Of a stretch of 64,000 nt of DNA, positions 62,507 to 64,000 are shown one piece after another. The position numbers were made by a program, and so were the translations under genes. Source of the DNA: an uncultured Pseudomonadota bacterium (GTDB taxonomy: Bacteria > Pseudomonadota > Alphaproteobacteria > Rs-D84); contig CADBDF010000004.1 of the NCBI GenBank assembly GCA_902793435.1, positions 1-64,000 on the forward strand, given 5' to 3'. The number at the start of each line of letters is the position of its first letter. Position 1 is the stretch's first letter. The notes under the pieces are model-generated. The model was given only the letters and a program-made list of their open reading frames with translations. It searched no databases and was not told the DNA's origin.

Positions 62507-63003
62507 TAACCAAATGCGACCACCCAGGATGTACCAAGGCCGGCACATGTCGTGCGCCAAAAAATCGTGATTTGCGTGAATATTGGCATTTCTGTCAAAA
62601 ACACGCCGCTGAATACAATAAAAATTGGAATTATTATGCCAATATGACGCCCCAAGAAATCGAAGAAGACTGGGAAAGACAAACATTTGGCGCACCATTA
62701 AAAGACAACAAAACCGCAAACGCAAACGAGACCGAATATGTCCAATTTTTAAACGATTTTATAACTGGACGTTCGCGCTTTGACCATGCACCAAAACCCA
62801 GCAAATTGGGAACAAATATAACGAACGCATTTCGCGCATTGGATTTGCCTATTACGGCCACCTGGCGCGAGGTTGGTGCAAAATATCGCGCATTGGCAAA
62901 AAAACACCACCCAGATACAGCAGAAAACAAAGAATCTGCAACCACAGAATTTACAAAAATTACAAATGCATATAACACATTAAAGAAGTATTTTAACAAA
63001 TAA
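62503..63003 (+). CDS. J-domain protein
   Basis: 166 residues. N-terminal Cys/His cluster (CDHPGCTKAGTC, then HFCQKH) suggests a zinc-binding knuckle. The C-terminal 60 residues form a J domain with the HPD motif (KKHHPDTA), which stimulates DnaK ATPase. This layout, J domain at the end, is typical of the small alphaproteobacterial J-domain proteins. The ATG overlaps the xerD stop. Client unknown. Confidence 0.85.
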   Translation: MITKCDHPGCTKAGTCRAPKNRDLREYWHFCQKHAAEYNKNWNYYANMTPQEIEEDWERQTFGAPLKDNKTANANETEYVQFLNDFITGRSRFDHAPKPSKLGTNITNAFRALDLPITATWREVGAKYRALAKKHHPDTAENKESATTEFTKITNAYNTLKKYFNK

Positions 63004-63012
63004 TTTAATATG

Positions 63013-63042
63013 TTGCGTAAATGCCATGGGCTGTGCTATGCT
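63013..63042 (+). promoter_or_regulatory. Promoter of trxB
   Basis: -35 TTGCGT (63013-63018), 18-base spacer, -10 TATGCT (63037-63042). Confidence 0.65.
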
Positions 63043-63076
63043 GTGCCAAAACAAAAAAGGAAATTAAGGATAAAAA

Positions 63077-63976
63077 ATGTATGATATTATAATCTTAGGT
63101 TCTGGTCCTGCGGGCTTAACGGCTGCAATTTATTGCGCACGCGCAAATAAAAAAACTTTGATAATTGCCGGTGACACACTGGGTGGTCAAACAGGTGAAA
63201 TTGCAAATCTGGAAAATTTCCCTGGATATATGGGTTCCGGCATGGATTGGATACAATCCACATTAAAACAAGCAACCGGGTTTGGTGCCGAAATTGCATA
63301 CACATCTGCAACAGAGATAACATGGGACGATAATTTAACATATACAATTAAATGCGACAACGGGAAAACATTTACCGCCAGCGCAGTTGTCATGGCAACT
63401 GGCGCACGCGCACGCAGATTGGAAATCGACGGCGCACGCGAATTGGTGGGTAATGGTGTTTCATATTGCGCAACATGCGACGGATTTTTCTATTCTGGGA
63501 AAAAGGTATTGGTAATTGGTGGCGGAAACAGTGCGTTAAACGATGCTTTATACCTGGCTGATTTGGCAAGCGAAGTTAAAATCGTTTATCGCAAATCTGC
63601 ATTTACACGTGCCGAGGCCATCGTTCGCGACCGCGTTGCTGCACGCGAAAATATCAAACCAATATTTAACACCGAATTAAAATCTATCCGTAAAAACCCA
63701 GAAACCGGTGAATTGATTGCAACAACAACAACCGGAGACAACATTGTTTGTGATGGAATATTTGTTGCCATTGGACACGAAGCCAACACTGATTATTTAA
63801 CAGAATCAATCAAACGCGATGATGTTGGCAGAATCGAATCGACAAACCTACCCCGCGGATTATTTGTTGCAGGTGACGAAAAAAGTGGTATAAAGATGCA
63901 GGTAGCAACCGCTGTTGGTTCCGGATGCAGTGCCGCGATGGACGCAATCGCATATATAAATACAAAGGATAACTAA
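63077..63976 (+). CDS. trxB: Thioredoxin reductase
   Basis: 299 residues. FAD-binding GSGPAGLTAAIY near the start, redox site CATCDG (about 135-140), NADPH site GGGNSALNDALY and C-terminal FAD motif GLFVAGDEKSG. It reduces the thioredoxin at 32.9 kb. Length is slightly shorter than E. coli TrxB (321). AAGGA precedes the ATG. Confidence 0.96.
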   Translation: MYDIIILGSGPAGLTAAIYCARANKKTLIIAGDTLGGQTGEIANLENFPGYMGSGMDWIQSTLKQATGFGAEIAYTSATEITWDDNLTYTIKCDNGKTFTASAVVMATGARARRLEIDGARELVGNGVSYCATCDGFFYSGKKVLVIGGGNSALNDALYLADLASEVKIVYRKSAFTRAEAIVRDRVAARENIKPIFNTELKSIRKNPETGELIATTTTGDNIVCDGIFVAIGHEANTDYLTESIKRDDVGRIESTNLPRGLFVAGDEKSGIKMQVATAVGSGCSAAMDAIAYINTKDN

Positions 63977-63977
63977 A

Positions 63978-64000
63978 ATGTTGGACATAAAATTTATTCG
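63978..64000 (+). CDS. serS: Start of seryl-tRNA synthetase (partial, runs off window)
   Basis: Only the first codons are visible, reading MLDIKFI, the usual opening of SerS. It begins 1 base after the trxB stop. The identity rests on seven residues. Confidence 0.5.

Overview
This 64 kb window is AT-rich, gene-dense bacterial chromosome read with the standard bacterial code (TAA and TGA both end genes). The gene content points to an alphaproteobacterium: a MucR/Ros-type regulator, an RHH_4 ribbon-helix-helix protein, GatCAB transamidase and a MutL that carries its own endonuclease motif. Tight gene packing, many unknown envelope proteins and a glutamyl-tRNA synthetase of the gut-Clostridia type suggest a host-associated (gut-type) lineage with a small genome. 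That placement is inference. No phage, transposon, CRISPR array or secretion island was seen. 

Layout. 0.2-2.8 kb: type IVb pilus secretin (PilN) and a TcpQ-domain protein. 2.9-6.6 kb: a membrane protein, SufB, SufC and an AI-2E family exporter. 6.6-12.7 kb: RuvX, GatC, an unknown 92-residue protein, GatA, tRNA-Phe on the opposite strand, GatB, an unknown protein and MiaB. 12.7-21.5 kb: envelope region with beta-barrel proteins, a Dps-like protein, lipoproteins, a calcium-type P-ATPase and an OmpA-domain lipoprotein. 21.5-23.1 kb: LptC, LptB and tRNA-Lys with a duplicated tail. 23.1-32.9 kb: a long minus-strand convoy, in transcription order SufS, SufT, SufE, FtsL, FtsI, RecJ, NrnA, LolA, TatB, TatC and a LytM protein. 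32.9-40.6 kb: thioredoxin, a zinc-less DksA, TatA, a SPOR protein, ThrS, a PAQR protein, GltX and TrmB. 40.6-44.1 kb: a block of unrecognised genes ending in RHH_4. 44.1-50 kb: a YbeY-Lnt fusion, MucR, RarA and two outer-membrane proteins. 50-57.3 kb: FtsK, a PAP2 phosphatase, a degenerate S41 protease, SecF, SecD and YajC. 57.4-64 kb: a secreted protein, MutL, GreA, LptG, a small membrane protein, XerD, a J-domain protein, TrxB and the first codons of SerS. 

The genes serve four core jobs: envelope building and export (Sec, Tat, Lol, Lpt, Lnt, OmpA), division and chromosome segregation (FtsL, FtsI, FtsK, XerD, SPOR, LytM), Fe-S assembly (Suf genes in two places) and translation (GatCAB, GltX, ThrS, MiaB, TrmB, YbeY). 

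The most unusual features are non-coding. A 76-78 bp repeat family has four copies, each between the end of one gene and the start of a surface-protein gene. A 10-mer, CTATACGCAT, occurs five times in one orientation. A 26-bp palindrome spans the start region of the SPOR gene. Several genes have promoters so close to the ATG that the mRNA is probably leaderless. Among proteins, the YbeY-Lnt fusion, the S41 protease lacking its catalytic residues, the DksA without zinc cysteines and the unknown four-gene operon at 41.3-43.4 kb stand out.
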